Shown here piece by piece: positions 44,326 to 56,884 of a DNA stretch of 64,000 nt. The stretch comes from Manduca sexta. Taxonomy: Eukaryota; Arthropoda; Insecta; Lepidoptera; Sphingidae. A model generated the notes under the pieces. That model made no database searches, had not been told where the DNA came from, and saw only the letters and a list, made by a program, of their open reading frames with translations. Made by a program: the position numbers and the translations under genes. The first letter of the stretch is position 1; the number at the start of each line of letters is the position of its first letter. The stretch lies in assembly GCF_014839805.1 (NCBI RefSeq), contig NC_051126.1:10858609-10922608 (forward strand). Direction: 5' to 3'.

Positions 44326-46006
44326 TCAATAATAAAAACTATAGCATAACACTCAATATAAAACCTTACGCCTCGTTTATCGCCAGTTTAGATTACCATT
44401 GACAGAGACCCGGCTAATGGCGAGGTGACATCTACAAGAGCCAGTTCAGAGATCAATAATCGTAATGTCCTTTATAACTGAGCCGTTACAGGCAGATTAA
44501 GCCGGGCATTTCTCTGCCGAAGCCGTCGGAGGAAAATGACAGCTATTTAAAGTCGCTCGGAAAATTCGCATAGAAGATAAGCACGTAATTGCCAACGATC
44601 TGCTGGGAATGTTTGGGAGAAATCCTTGGGATGGCTTGTTTGATGTATAACATTAGATTTCTAACATGTCTAGCCACGTGCTTTATGAAATTTTAACTGT
44701 CTACCTAGTCCACATAAAGCAGAAATTTGAATGTATATTTAAAAAAAAACGAGGTATGTGGCAATTGTATTGTAACCCTCGTTTTATTTTAATCTCTTCA
44801 ATGGCATTAGAACGGGTTTAGTATTAAAAGTTTTATACCCAAATCGAATTCTCTAAAAAATATTTTTTAATAAAATATAACTTTTAGATAAATAAATGCT
44901 GACTCACGAATGTCAATGCGCGAAATATCATCATCACTCAAGTCGGCAAACTCAATTTTAATAATATTAACAATAATTTATTATTTAAATATAAAATTAT
45001 AACACATAAGGATTAGCTCATTAATTTGCTTCACTTCTGCACTGCAAATAGAAGCAAATGTTTTAAATTAATTCTTATATCTTCTACCTCATCTTGTATT
45101 TAAAATTTACCTTCCACTGGTTCGTACTTAACAAGCACGGCAGTTATTTAAGAGAAACACGCAAGCTTCGGAGTGTAATCTTAAGTAAGCCACTGAGATC
45201 TACGTAGATTCGTGGTAAATAATTGTGAATGCCACTAGTTGTTCCCAGAACTTCCCAAATAACTTCTCTCCAAAACAGAATTTAAACAATCAAAATCTAA
45301 TTTCGTACCGTGCTTGCTTTGTCTATGTTTTCGTCTTTAGAGACATCAATTTGTTGGCGAAATGTACTTTAATCCATTGGAAATACATTTGCATTATTAT
45401 CAGCTATAATAATGCATAGCAACACCTTGAAATAATAGGAATTTTAAATATCATCAAAAGTGAGCATGGAGATATTATACAGGGTTTTGCTGCCTGCCTG
45501 CATAACACCTTAACCGTTGAAAAATACTAACACTCTGATAGTATAATGCACAAAGTTATGTCAGGGTATGGTTAATGCCGCGTTAGTGACGAAAAAAATA
45601 TATATATTTCACTATCCTCGACGATATACCTATACAGAATGAACTGTCCAATAAATACCATTGAATGCATAAAGTCGAAGCGTAGGTACTGTCAACTTTT
45701 GACAAATAATTAGACAAGTGTCGCGGACACACTAATTAAGACATATTAATTGTGAAAACCGCAGATATGGGTGGGGAAACTCCGAATTAAACTCCTCCCT
45801 TTATTTTCTGGTTTTGTGTGAAGACGATTGAGAAACACTCGTACGTAAACTTTGGCAATGTATAGCAGAAATGGTACTTATTTTCTTCAGTCTCTGCACC
45901 ACCTAAAGGTTGACTGGTAGAAAAGTCTTCGGCATTACGTCCGCCTTCCTACTCTTCGTATATAAAGTGAAATAAATAAATAAATAAAAATGGTGGTAAA
46001 CTCAGT
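44326..46006. other. Noncoding DNA
   Basis: A GC-richer stretch at about 44,390-44,570 (gagacccggctaatggcg, cgaagccgtcggagg) is single-copy in this window and has no ORF. It could be an unrecognised exon, a conserved element or an old repeat. Confidence 0.35.
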
Positions 46007-46140
46007 GTACTCAGTGACAGATTTAGGGAGTAGCCAGCGGAGAACCGCCTAGGGCCTCGCGTTTGGCCCCCGAAGATCCCTGGCTTGCTCTTGCAAGAGG
46101 CAGAAGAATCAGGCACGGCAATCAGGTAAAAATGCCTCAT
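46007..46140. repeat. GC-rich repeat fragment
   Basis: The text cagtgacagatttagggag and gcctagggcctcgcg recalls the block at 20,955. It also carries ttgctcttgcaagaggc, a small hairpin. Class unknown. Confidence 0.35.
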
Positions 46141-46777
46141 CAATAACTGCCCAAAGCCTCAAATTACTTAAATCCGTCGCTAGTTATACTAACTAAAATT
46201 CGCTTAAAATTCCTATCGCGAGAACAACAAAAAAATAATTACCATATTATTTAAGACTTAAATATGCTCCATTAACACTTGAATTAATCACTAATATCCA
46301 TTATCAACATATAAACAAAATTTCTGTTTACCCTCGTGTTTATTATTAAAATATATAAACGTAAACCGTCCACGATGATTACGTATCCAACATAACCGTT
46401 TCATGGTCCAAAACATTTTTGTAGGTTCAATAAAAGTTAAGTGCGCACCTAAAGGATATTTCAGAGGAATACAGAGTTCGCTATCTCATTTGAATGTTAA
46501 AGAAATAATGTTATTGTTATGGCGATGTTTAATTCGAGACGTATAGGTCAGTCGCATTCGTCTGAGGCGTCCATTTATTTTTATTAAAACAGCAATTTTT
46601 TGGGTTCCTTGTAGGAACCAACAGAAGGTGCCGTGTGCCTTTAATATTGCAATCCGGCTGACTGGTAAATAGTAACATGGTCGTCTACTATTTTTTAAAA
46701 CTTTCTGAGTGTAATATGGATGTGATAATTTCTGCCTGCCCCTAAAGAGAGAAAGGCATATTTTATTATGTAATAAC
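46141..46777. other. AT-rich noncoding DNA
   Basis: Only a small hairpin near 46,610 (ggttccttgtaggaacc) was seen. Confidence 0.4.
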
Positions 46778-46820
46778 GCAACTGGATATTATTATCACGT
46801 GATAATAATATCGAGTTACG
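46778..46820. repeat. Long palindrome centred on CACGTG
   Basis: The inner 28 bp (46,785-46,812) are a perfect palindrome with TCACGTGA at the centre and ATTATTATC-type arms. It extends outwards to about 43 bp with two mismatches. CACGTG is the core of an E box. It might bind a bHLH dimer, or simply be a transposon hairpin. Confidence 0.8.
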
Positions 46821-48184
46821 AAACAATCATTTCATGCATCAAAAAGTAACGTTTAAAAAATGTGTTGATACAGAATTGACGGATGAATGGATTATTAATT
46901 GGTGTCGGTTATCCGCAGCCGCTCGCAGCATCCAATCGGTTATGGCCTCATATCGCCACCGTTATAATAATCGTCAATTTTTTATTTATTTTCAAATCTT
47001 CGGACGTGAAATCGAACCATGATTTTTCAAATTTGGAATAATTTTTTTTTTATTGCGTTAAGTTTGCGGCCTGTGTTGAATATTTCCGGTATCAATGTAA
47101 TTTTCGAAATTCATGCACTAAGCGATCTGTAAATGATGAACCGATATCCAAACACTCGACAGCAATTAATACGATTTCCAATCCATCTCGACACAAAACA
47201 CATCGCAGCTGTCTATTACTAATTGACATGATTTTACTTAATCCGGATTTTCCGATATATTTCCCGAATAAATGTATGATTGGATCAGTTGAATGTGTTC
47301 GGTGAGCTAAAATGAGTCGTATAGTCCAACACGAATGAGAATGCCCCTTAATATTTAGTATTCTCAAGAAAAAAATATTTATTCCATTTTATATCTCTTA
47401 GAGTCTACGTCTGTTTATTTCTTTAGTAAAAATAAGAAACCTATGTTTTTTAATAACTGACGTATATGCGGGCTTTGGAAAACACTAATAAAATAATTAC
47501 ATCACCGAGATAAATACGGGTCAAATATTTACTACGGGTTCATGGGGTGTTGGATCATAGATCCTTTCACTCAGACTCTGAGGTTCATAGGAGAAGTTCA
47601 GGTCGGGCGAGTCAAAAAAACGACGAATTAATAGTACCTTTACCCTGTCAAATCTTACAGTAAAAATCATAACATTACATAAAAAAATAGTATTGCTACG
47701 TCAACAATTTCAATAATTATCAATTTCATATTGGAGTAGTGATCTAAATAGTTAATTATTCCGTAAGTTGTGCGGCGTTTAAACGCATCCTAATACATTT
47801 AACCAACGCGCAGACGCACTTACCCATAGAATCTAATAGGTATAAATACCTCAAATATAGCTAGAGAAATTGCAAGCGCGTTCTCTATCGCGTGTTCCGC
47901 ATTAGTGCGAGGCGAGCGCTCGATTACGTCAAACAAACGGAGGCCACTCCACTCCTCGCCATGGAGGGCGACTCTTCAACCTGATGGACTGGCATCGGAC
48001 ATGACCTCTCCACCAGTCATATTTATTGCACCTCAATTAATCACATTTTAATTCGGTCAAGAGGGTTTTTGATGAATCACACAAACATTTCAGCAGCTTT
48101 GAAGTCCCATTTTGTAGGGGTAAGTTGTTACCGAGAACATTCCACCTAACTGATATAGGGTAAAATCCAATTAATTTATTTCAC
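46821..48184. other. Noncoding DNA with weak ORFs
   Basis: A minus-strand frame of 91 codons (47,092-47,367) includes CVLCRDGLEIVLIAVE but shows no known domain. A TATA-like site (tataaata, about 47,840) is followed by a GC-rich stretch at 47,870-47,990. Neither is enough to call a gene. Confidence 0.35.
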
Positions 48185-48335
48185 CCGGGAGTGGAACTTG
48201 AGACCACAACTTGGCAGTTATAACCAACCCATTTTATATATCAGGTACAGATTATTTGTAGGTGATATTTTTATATGGCGATAGTTTCGCCCTTATTGAC
48301 ATCGTGGGACGGAATACACACGGCAAAAGGTGGGT
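48185..48335. repeat. Rearranged SINE A pieces
   Basis: A B-box-like complement (cacccgggagtggaacttg) is on the minus strand, while 48,272-48,333 (atatggcgatagtttcgccc, gtgggacggaatacac) is SINE A body on the plus strand. The two pieces point in opposite directions, so this is a rearranged or double insertion. Confidence 0.5.
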
Positions 48336-49130
48336 ATTTTTATTTTTTTACTACACGCTCTTGGCTTCCTCCAAAAAGGTCGAGTTAGTTACAGGCTGGT
48401 TGAAATAACATAATCAAATTCTTTCTACCACAAGCTTGAAAAAATATTGCCTTGGCTTCGTATTAAAATAGATTATAGAACAGCTGCAAAGAGGATGGTG
48501 CGTATTTTCCATTGGTATAACATTTAATACAACCGTAATGAGTGGTTGGAAAAGACGTTACATTTTCTCTTTTTATTTAATCGTAGAAGTTGCTGAGGAA
48601 TGCAATTATTTATTAGAAGTTCTAGTGTAATAAACAAAACAAATTCATTGTAACATTTATTATTAAATAGTTTTGTGTAAGTGAACGATTTACTTTTAAG
48701 TCTTTGTCTCGCCCTCATCGTTGGTCTACGTCGATGCCTACGAGCGATTTCAGAATTCCGCAAAACGGCATTGTCTAAGCGCATCAGACATACGATTGAC
48801 GTCCGCCAACCGGCTCAGTTCCAATTAATTAATTATTTTTATAACCATTAATGACTTTATACTCCTGCAATTACTATTTTTATTAATACGCCAAGAAGTT
48901 TCCCTAGGGACACTAAGTTCTCTTGGACTTAAGTAGAAAGAAGAACTCAATAATTTCACGCTCGCTTCTCCAAAGGGATAGTAATGCACTCACGCTATAG
49001 CTAAACTTATGTGACGTTCTAATTTCATTTGGAATAGAAACTAGTTTCTCCTACATTTCACAATCACGCGTCGTCAATAAACCTAAAATCAATAAGGGAG
49101 GAGTATACTAATAATTGTTATTGTTACTAT
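48336..49130. other. Noncoding DNA
   Basis: A minus-strand 86-codon frame (48,524-48,784) has a basic start (RRHRRRPTMRARQRLKSK), but no domain is recognised. It may be a worn piece of a mobile element or chance. Confidence 0.35.
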
Positions 49131-49489
49131 TGTAGCGACAAACGAGAACGTCGCACATAATTTCACGTAGTTAAATAAATCATACAACGTATGTCACATA
49201 CCACATTAGTATATAAGCACCATTTGTACATAGAATAAATTAGACTAAAAATCATCTCGTGTCTTACATCCCATGCCGTAAATATATATGACATACTATC
49301 ATATAGACATATACAGCATAGATATAATAATGAAGCTCAACGTTCCCCTCTCAACTTAGCTCGAAGATGTAGACCTCAACCAAAATTGAACCCGATCGAC
49401 TCGCAGTTCCCACGTCACATAAAGGTAACCCGGTCCTTTATTAAAACCGACCTACCCAAAGATCCGGCAAGCAAATCCGGCGTGTAACA
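49131..49489 (+). mobile_element. Possible solo LTR
   Basis: The segment begins TGTAGCGAC and ends CGTGTAACA, so the ends are TG...CA. Inside, TATATAAG (about 49,210) is followed by AATAAAT (49,234), which fits a promoter with a short R region. No target duplication and no second LTR were found, so this is only a suggestion. Confidence 0.3.
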
Positions 49490-50139
49490 TCAGTCCAACA
49501 CCAGACTAGCCAAACTGACATTATGAAGTGACGTCGTGAACCACAATGTACCGTGTCGACAGGAAATTAATTTTGATTCCACGTTTCTGTACGTATTGAT
49601 AATTTTGATACTGACACATGGTTCTGACGTGAGCGTGCCATATAATTTGTATGTAAAATGTGGAATGGGTAATAATATGTTAAGCCTCGTTTTATAGTTC
49701 CGAAGCCAGTGAATAGTATAGCCAATGAAATAATTTATTTACGTTCGTATTTGATTTACTTTGCTATAATAAATGGTCTGTTAATTTTTTTGGTATGGGT
49801 TGATGCGGCTGATCTGTTTTTGATAGTAATTCAGATATATTATGTTTTATGGGAAGATTGTAAATCATTAAAACATGCCGATAACACCACGGTAAAGCGG
49901 TCAAATCGTTTTATGAAAAAATATTTAGCAATCGCTCATAACCAACGCGTTACGCTTATAGACTTTTATGGAACAAAAGTAACCAACTCGAGATAAAGTA
50001 TAAATGTCAAACAAAGACATTATCGCTTCCTATTAGTGATTTTTTTTTTCATAATCGGTTCAGCATTTCCTGTTATTAATTTTTATACAAACTTTACGTT
50101 TTATTCTATATAAATGTATGATGTACATTTTTACAAATA
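49490..50139. other. Noncoding DNA with one ORF
   Basis: A 95-codon frame (49,709-49,996) has a hydrophobic N-terminal half, but no family resemblance that I can name. No splice or promoter support. Confidence 0.35.
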
Positions 50140-50675
50140 TCTAAATATATATAACTCAAAGGTGACTGACTGACTGACATAGTGATCTATCAACGTACAG
50201 CCCAAACCACTGGACGGATCGGGCTGAAATTTGGCATGCAGGTAGATATCATGACGTAGGCATCCGCTAAGAAAGGATTTTGATTAATTCTACGCCCAAG
50301 GGGGTGAAAGTTTGTATGAAACTTTGTTAATTTTAAACCGATCGGGCTGAGACTTTGCATGCATAAAGCTACTATGACGTAGGCATCCCCTAAGAAAGGA
50401 TTTTGATAAATTCCACCCCTAAGGGGATAAAATAGGGGATGTAAGTTTGTATAAATCTTCTTAGATTTTCGACTGATTGAACTGAAATGAAAGATTGGAG
50501 CTACTATGATGAAGATGTTCGCTTAAATAGGATTTTGATAAATTCGACCCCCATAGGGATAAAATTAGTTTGAACCTATCAGTACCGGGAAAATATATAG
50601 CAAGACTTTTATCATACAGTGGACTTTTATCCCGGAAAACTCCTGCACGCGGGCGAAGCCGCGAGTAAAATCCAG
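50140..50675 (+). mobile_element. Non-autonomous Helitron, second family
   Basis: It begins A|TCTAAATATATATAACTC, with a GACT run (tgactgactgactgac). A unit containing gcatgcaggtagatatc, gacgtaggcatccgctaag and aaaggattttgat repeats about 2.5 times with divergence. It ends with tcccggaaaactcctgc, the hairpin gcgggcgaagccgcg and CCAG (from CTAG) at 50,672-50,675, followed by T. Confidence 0.75.
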
Positions 50676-52521
50676 TATAAGTATAAAACCTACACAGATA
50701 ATTCAGCAGTGTTTCCAAGTCATTTAATTGTTTAATTAATAGTCTTCCGTTCGTGATTAATGAACTAAATTGATTTAGTGCTTATTCGTGGTTGACATGT
50801 ACATACATGTCTACTATCTGTACAGTTACTATAATTATTATATAACTATATAATTATACATTTTCATAATGATAAAGTATTGTCCTTTATATTAGTCTCA
50901 GCAAGCAATGTTTACAATTTAAAGTTGTGTTGCTATTGTTTTTGGGTGGTCATGTTCCTTATTCAGATTTGCAGTGGACGTCACAATAGTATATTGTGTC
51001 CCACTGGCTTGTTTGCTGACTTATACTAAGACAAGCTAGGGTAAGAACGGATAACGTGGTACTTCCGTTGTTTCAACATTACGGCTCAACTGTAAAGAAA
51101 CTAAAACTAATACAGAGGCAAACAGCGTAATATGTGCTACGTACTAGATTTGGCGTTCCGAACATTCATTGTGTTCAACTGAATTGAACTGTAAACCATT
51201 GAAACTGATTTTAGCATGGTGTCAATATTGATGCTTTTGGTTGTGTACGGAGTGGCGCTCATGATAAAAAACGCGAGTCTAAATGCAAACCTGGATGTGA
51301 ATAAAAAATATTAGTCAAATAAGTAAAATTATTTGTTGCGCAAGTGAATAAATAGATTACAACAGTGACGTTTTGGTCGCCATTTTAGTTCAGATTTTGA
51401 ACAAATAGTTTATATGGACGTTCGTGTGTATAGAAAGTGTTACCAACGATTTAAAAGCCGTTTCCTACTATTTCGCAGATGATGTACACCCTAGATTTTA
51501 ATACAATAACAACATTAGTTCACCTTTTGCTATCAAACTTAGACCAAAGTTAAACTTACCCTTCTGCATGAGGCATGTTTGTTATAATTCGGTTAACCTT
51601 TTAAGTGCTTCATATCGTATAACGTTGTTGTGTTATTCTTAGAATAATTGGGAAAAAAATATTCTAGGAGTGGTTTTAAGTCTCGTTTTTCACGTATATA
51701 AATAAATTTTATTGAAAATATTGTCATGCAAAACTTGAAGCTGATTAATATTTTATTTTATTTTTATTTGTTTGGAAAACTAAATATACAATATTAATAT
51801 AAATTAGAAGAAAAAGTAAGCCATTTACAATTTTTCACAAGTAAATTATTATGTTATAAATAAATGCCGGTTTTACGACATAAAAAAGAATTAAATAATA
51901 AATTATATGTAGGTATACATTGAGAAAACTACTCGGGCAAATTCACCACGGCCAATATTTTTAATTAAATTCGTTCCCACGCACGCATTTTTTTAAGTAA
52001 ATATTAGTTATATGCGAATTTATTTTTAATTTATTCGCGTGGGATATTAACGTTACAAATAAAAATAATTAGTTTCGCAAACGTTCCTCCCTTGAACTCA
52101 ATGGAGGCGTACATAATTTAATTATCCTACAATTCATAGAACTTTCTGAATGTTTCATTTGTCCGTAATAATTTGCGCGTAATTAAATGTTACCGGCCTA
52201 CTTTTATTTACAATTCTATAATTTATTTCAAATTAGGGGATGTTCTTTTTTTGATAATCCAATGATTTCCTATGATGCTTGCTTGACGGGAAACGACTGC
52301 GCTTAAACAGTAAATTAATTGATGAGAACTTGGACCTAAAATCTCCGCAAGGCAATGAATTATGATCTATACTTTGAATCATAACTAAAACCTTAAGCAC
52401 AGTAAAACCCATTAACCATTAAACCAATTAACTGCTTATAATGTACTTCAAACTGAGATAAAACAATGTTGCCTACTACAAAATAAACACTATGTGACTA
52501 TTTTTTTAAATTTATAACCCC
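50676..52521. other. AT-rich noncoding DNA
   Basis: No repeat or ORF of note in 1.8 kb. Confidence 0.4.
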
Positions 52522-52862
52522 TTCTAACCGAGTTCCGGCCAATCTCAACAGAGATCAACCAGGCACGCCGGAGATATTATAGTGCACAAGCGTGTACGCA
52601 ATACATACATGCACTCTCTGCTCCTTCTTTATCGTAGCCCGGTGGGACAGCAATGCAATATGACCGGAGAGCGATCAAGTTCAAGACTAACGGCTTTACG
52701 TGCTTTCTTAGGCACAGACGTATCACATGGCCGACAACTTGACCCTGCGCTAATTTTTAAAATGGAAAATCCAAGTCACAATGTTTTTGGCCCGACCCGG
52801 AATTCATATTCGAACCGCGTACGCAATACAGCTACGCCACTGAAGCAATCGGCATATTTTTT
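52522..52862 (-). mobile_element. SINE G (third tRNA-derived SINE)
   Basis: The minus-strand head is the complement of acagctacgccactgaagc and ggcccgacccggaattc. The body has acggctttacgtgctttc and gtgcacaagcgtgtacgc. It aligns along its length with 60,918-61,240. The 118-codon frame across it is a reading of the SINE. Confidence 0.7.
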
Positions 52863-53342
52863 AAAAATAATACCAAAACTGTCTCCTATCAAAATCTCCT
52901 TGGGCAATGACGAATTTATGATTCTTACATGTTTCTGAATCAAATATATGTTTAGTATACGAATACTTCCAAAGTCTTGAATAACGGTTAGCGCGCCGGC
53001 ATAAAAATAGGCTCTTATGTTTGTGTGCCAATATTTGCTAATGGCCAGTCAAAGGAATCTGGTTTGTACTAAGTAAATAGTAATGTTTGATATCAAATAT
53101 CAAGAGCGGTTATTGTGAACGTATAATGGGACACAGTATGTAAAATTCTTTTTTTTTAAAGCATCGTATCATCTATTACAATTCGACGTATATTTTTTTT
53201 CCTTTAATTTCGACTTAATTGTCTAACTAATATGGCTCTATTTAATTTTTTATGTTTTGAAACTTAGAACGAATAGTACATACATAAAATCGAACACTGA
53301 TGCTTTTTACAAGCACTGACGTTTGTAATGGTTAAGAACCAA
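52863..53342. other. AT-rich noncoding DNA
   Basis: Nothing recognised. Confidence 0.4.
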
Positions 53343-53515
53343 CCAGTAGCGAAGCGTCGAAACAATCCGATTCCTACCTTCCATTTTAGGTTTATTTACG
53401 TTTGTCTTAGTTTTTATTTTCTGTTAAATTGTAACATGTTAACTAAGGCAATTTTTTTGCCTCTGGATACCTTTTGAAAAATTTCGCCCTACACCACTAC
53501 ACCCAACTATTTCAA
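53343..53515 (+). mobile_element. Repeat D
   Basis: It has ccagtagcgaagcgtcg, aatccgattcctaccttcc, ttttctgttaaattg, ttaactaaggcaa and the tail ttttgaaaaatttcgccc. It looks complete at about 170 bp, without the inner DNA seen in the copy at 9498. Confidence 0.7.
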
Positions 53516-53924
53516 AATGTAAAAACTTCGCTTCGAAATCTAACTGCCGATAGCTAGCCTTAGCTATAAGGCAAAAATGTTATTAATAATGCTATTGCAT
53601 ATTTACCTTACAAGATTGTAGCCACATAAAAAGGGCTTACGCCATCTTTGTTATGAGGGCTAACAGTCCAAACAAGGTGCCGTCATGGTCCGTATTAGAA
53701 TTTGATGTGGGTGAGAGATTTGGCCAAATCATCTCTCAAATGTTTGATGTTCCGTGAACGCGATTAACTTGATGTTTATGAATATGATGATAGATTTGAA
53801 ATGGGTAAATATCTCTGAATCCTATGGGCATGGCAGAGTGACATCGGTTCTTTATCCGCCATGGTTCGGGAATTGAATAGTTTTATTGCACCAAATGGTT
53901 GACAATTTAATGTACAACACTCCA
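53516..53924. other. Noncoding DNA
   Basis: Nothing recognised. Confidence 0.35.
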
Positions 53925-54165
53925 TTTGATTCTGAAGGGGTAGGCAGAGGAGCAACTAGTGCAGGGAATTTTCGCCGTGTGTATTATATCCCATGATATC
54001 ATAGAGAGCGAGCGTATCGTCATACTGGGCCCAAATTTCAGCCTCCTAGTTGAAACTAAGAAGAAAATTCCAATATCGTTTTGTCTGACCCGGATTTGGC
54101 ACCAGGAACCTCAGCATACGACGCACCCAATACAGCTACGCCAACGAAGCAGTCAAAGCAATGTA
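53925..54165 (-). mobile_element. SINE A, full length, diverged
   Basis: It shows ctgaaggggtaggcagagg, tatcccatgatatcatag, cttagc-type body text, tttgtctgacccggatttgg and acagctacgccaacgaagc. Confidence 0.75.
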
Positions 54166-55406
54166 AAAAATAAATAATAAATTGTTTTCAGATCTCGGAT
54201 TCGCATTCAAAACTCTTCTGTTCATAGACAAATAAGCTGCCTCTAGACCACGAAAGCGCCAAATTACGAAGCTCCATTATAAAAAAAAATGTCTTTCCTT
54301 GATATTGTCTACAGACTCATGTTTATTACAGTCAGTCAGTCAGTGTTAGACAGGTTTACTACAGTCGCTGACTGCACTTAATATTTCTAGATCAGTCATT
54401 GTTGTAGCTTGTCAAATGTACCTCCAGACGAATTCCTTTGCGACATAAATATTAATAAAAAGTATGATAAAAGCGAAACGTCTAGACTTCGAGACAATAA
54501 CAACTTATTGCAGGTTATAATGTTTTTTTATTTGAAAAGGTGATTGCTGTCTGCCAAGTTCCTTTAATATTACGTAAGACTTGAATAGCCTTAACGTGTT
54601 TTTATTTCTATTGGCTCTTGCATTTCTATAGTTTCAATGAAAGATTCCAGTGAAGGCTCAGCAAGTAACTACAATGTACCTAATGGCAAGGGTATGATAT
54701 TTCTCAATATATTTCTCAATGCTTGTCATAATTATTTTAATTATTATATACCGCGTATTCAAATTTAATAAATAAAGTTCTTTGATTTTTTTTTAATTCT
54801 TAATTAAGTGGTTTCTTGTGAAAATGTTTGGTGTCCGTTTCCGCATCAACAACGTCCAAATTTTCACTAGATGTGGGTGTAAAAAAAACAAAATTCCACT
54901 GAACCTCACAGCCAAAATAACCATATCAGGTACTTTGGATTCAGTAATTGTTCCATCTGGTGCATGCAATACATAACTATTAAATATAGGATGTAATATA
55001 AAAAAAAAACCTTCAATAAGGGCAGCGTTGCAATATGCATGTCTGTGATGTATCAATTAGGTGGCTGGCTCAGCATAATGTCTTGTTGCGCTGACAGCGC
55101 TGGTTTCAGTGGTCACCAAAAGTGATAAATGTAAGTATATTGAGATAACGGAGATAGAACTTTTGATATAACAGAGCGAAATCGAAAATCCATTGCGAGA
55201 CGGGCTTAGCTGAACACGTGGCGGGTTGCGGGTAGACAGCTAACAAGACTCATTACCATACGGAACGGACCGACAGGCGCACCGACTGCACAATTGATGC
55301 TATCACTCACTTATCTGAACTCGTATCACCGGAAATATTTTGGTTTCTAGTCGTCGATTACCGTCGATTATTATCTTACTTTTTACTCTTATAATACAAC
55401 TGCGCT
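54166..55406. other. Noncoding DNA with one weak ORF
   Basis: A minus-strand 87-codon frame (54,793-55,056) includes HAPDGTITESKVPDMVILAV and could be a relic, but no family is recognised. An AGTC run lies near 54,332. Confidence 0.35.
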
Positions 55407-55470
55407 CACGCCTTTTATGCTCGAAGAGGTAGGCACAGGCGCAACTGGTGTACTCACTTTTTGCCATATT
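55407..55470 (-). mobile_element. SINE A tail fragment
   Basis: Contains tatgctcgaagaggtaggc, cgcaactggtgtactcac. Confidence 0.6.
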
Positions 55471-55556
55471 AAAATTGAATCTTAAATGTCTAAACTAATG
55501 TCACAATGAATGCTGTAATCGTGTCATCTTTATATGTCCTGCGTACACCTAGACTT

Positions 55557-55795
55557 TTATGCGGGCACGTCAGAGTGTCCCGACTGCACCAGATAATAAA
55601 TGGAGTAGGGTCCAATAGAATGTCGACTGACGAGAGATGATTACCCCTTAGAATGATAGAATATTTATCCATCTTAGAGCCAGATGTACACAAGCTGATC
55701 CCGGAACGCAATACACTTACGTGGGCTAGTATGGCGGGTTTTAACATCTTGTGTGTGGTGGTCGCTCTCCGGGTGGATATAAAATATATCCTACC
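55557..55795 (-). mobile_element. Repeat E, near full length
   Basis: The A-rich 3' end (complement of ttttatgcgggcacg) and the 5' end (atataaaatatatcctacc) are both present. One arm of the GTCGAC hairpin is intact (tcgactgacgagagatg) and the other has been replaced by unrelated sequence near 55,655. Confidence 0.75.
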
Positions 55796-55799
55796 ACCA

Positions 55800-56884
55800 G
55801 TAATACTAATCGGTCTTAGTCTCGTTTAATGCGATGCATATTTGAATATCACGATACTTAATTGTGGCCCTTACATTAATGATTAGGGTGATCAACGTAA
55901 TGCAGAAATATGTGTGATTCCCGAAATGAAATTTTAAATTGCTTCCATGAGTCGTCGGTTCTCGTCAAGAGAGTGGGTTATGTCGTCAAGTACTCGCAAA
56001 TACTGAAACAATAATGTTTATAATAATGCAATTTCTTTGTAAACCGATAGCTTTACATATATAAGATACAATAGGCAGGTTGTTAGTGCAGCGTATTCGT
56101 TCCACTATTGCTCACTCGCACCGTGCACAGAAATAACAAGAGAGCTGCCATTTTTCTTCAGTGAAATCTGTCAAAGTTATTTTTCTGCGGTTGCAAATAA
56201 CGCTTTAGTTTCTTTGTTTTTAAATAAGGATTGTGACACACTATTTGAAATCTTTTGTATATTTTTATCTATCATCCGCCATATTACTTTGGGACGTCAT
56301 ATCCCAAACCTGATGTCATTCCAATAGTGCTGAATCCAATATAATACATTTTCAAAACGAATCAACAGCTATTTAAGCAGCAAAAAGTCCCACATATGTC
56401 CCTTTTTTATCGAAACGGGTGAGTAAGTTTTGCATCTTTATGCAAAACAGAAGTTTGCGTGTTACAAAATGTTATTGTTATCCGTTCGTTCAATATCGGG
56501 TGCTCCGGATAAATCGTAATGAAATATTCATATATTGAAATATTTTGTATTAAACTTTTTGTATGAAGTTCACTTTCTAACATGTTCTGTTATAAGTCGA
56601 ATATTGATGTTAGGGTTGTATATACTTTAATATATTTTGGTATGGTTACTTTAATGTTGTCATCAAACACGAAATATGTATGTCGTAATTCTTAAGAATA
56701 ATGCTTGCATATTTGTTAAGAAAAATAGATACTTAAGTACTTTTGAAAAGAAGTGCACGCAACAACATAGTTTATCTATATATTGTTCTAATGAATGACG
56801 TCACAGAAAGCAATATGGCGGATGCTACATAAAAATCAATTCCCCATGTAAAAATCTGAATAAATAAGCATTAATATGAAAATA
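55800..56884. other. AT-rich noncoding DNA
   Basis: Nothing recognised in over 1 kb upstream of the large Helitron. Confidence 0.4.

Noticed and set aside
47092..47367. 91-codon minus-strand ORF with CVLCRDGLE
   Set aside because: The cysteine pair is isolated, and no partner zinc ligands or known domain are visible.
49709..49996. 95-codon ORF with a hydrophobic half, possible membrane protein
   Set aside because: AT-rich DNA often gives hydrophobic frames by chance; there is no family resemblance and no splice support.
54793..55056. 87-codon minus-strand ORF as a transposase relic
   Set aside because: I could not match it to any transposase motif, and no terminal repeats surround it.
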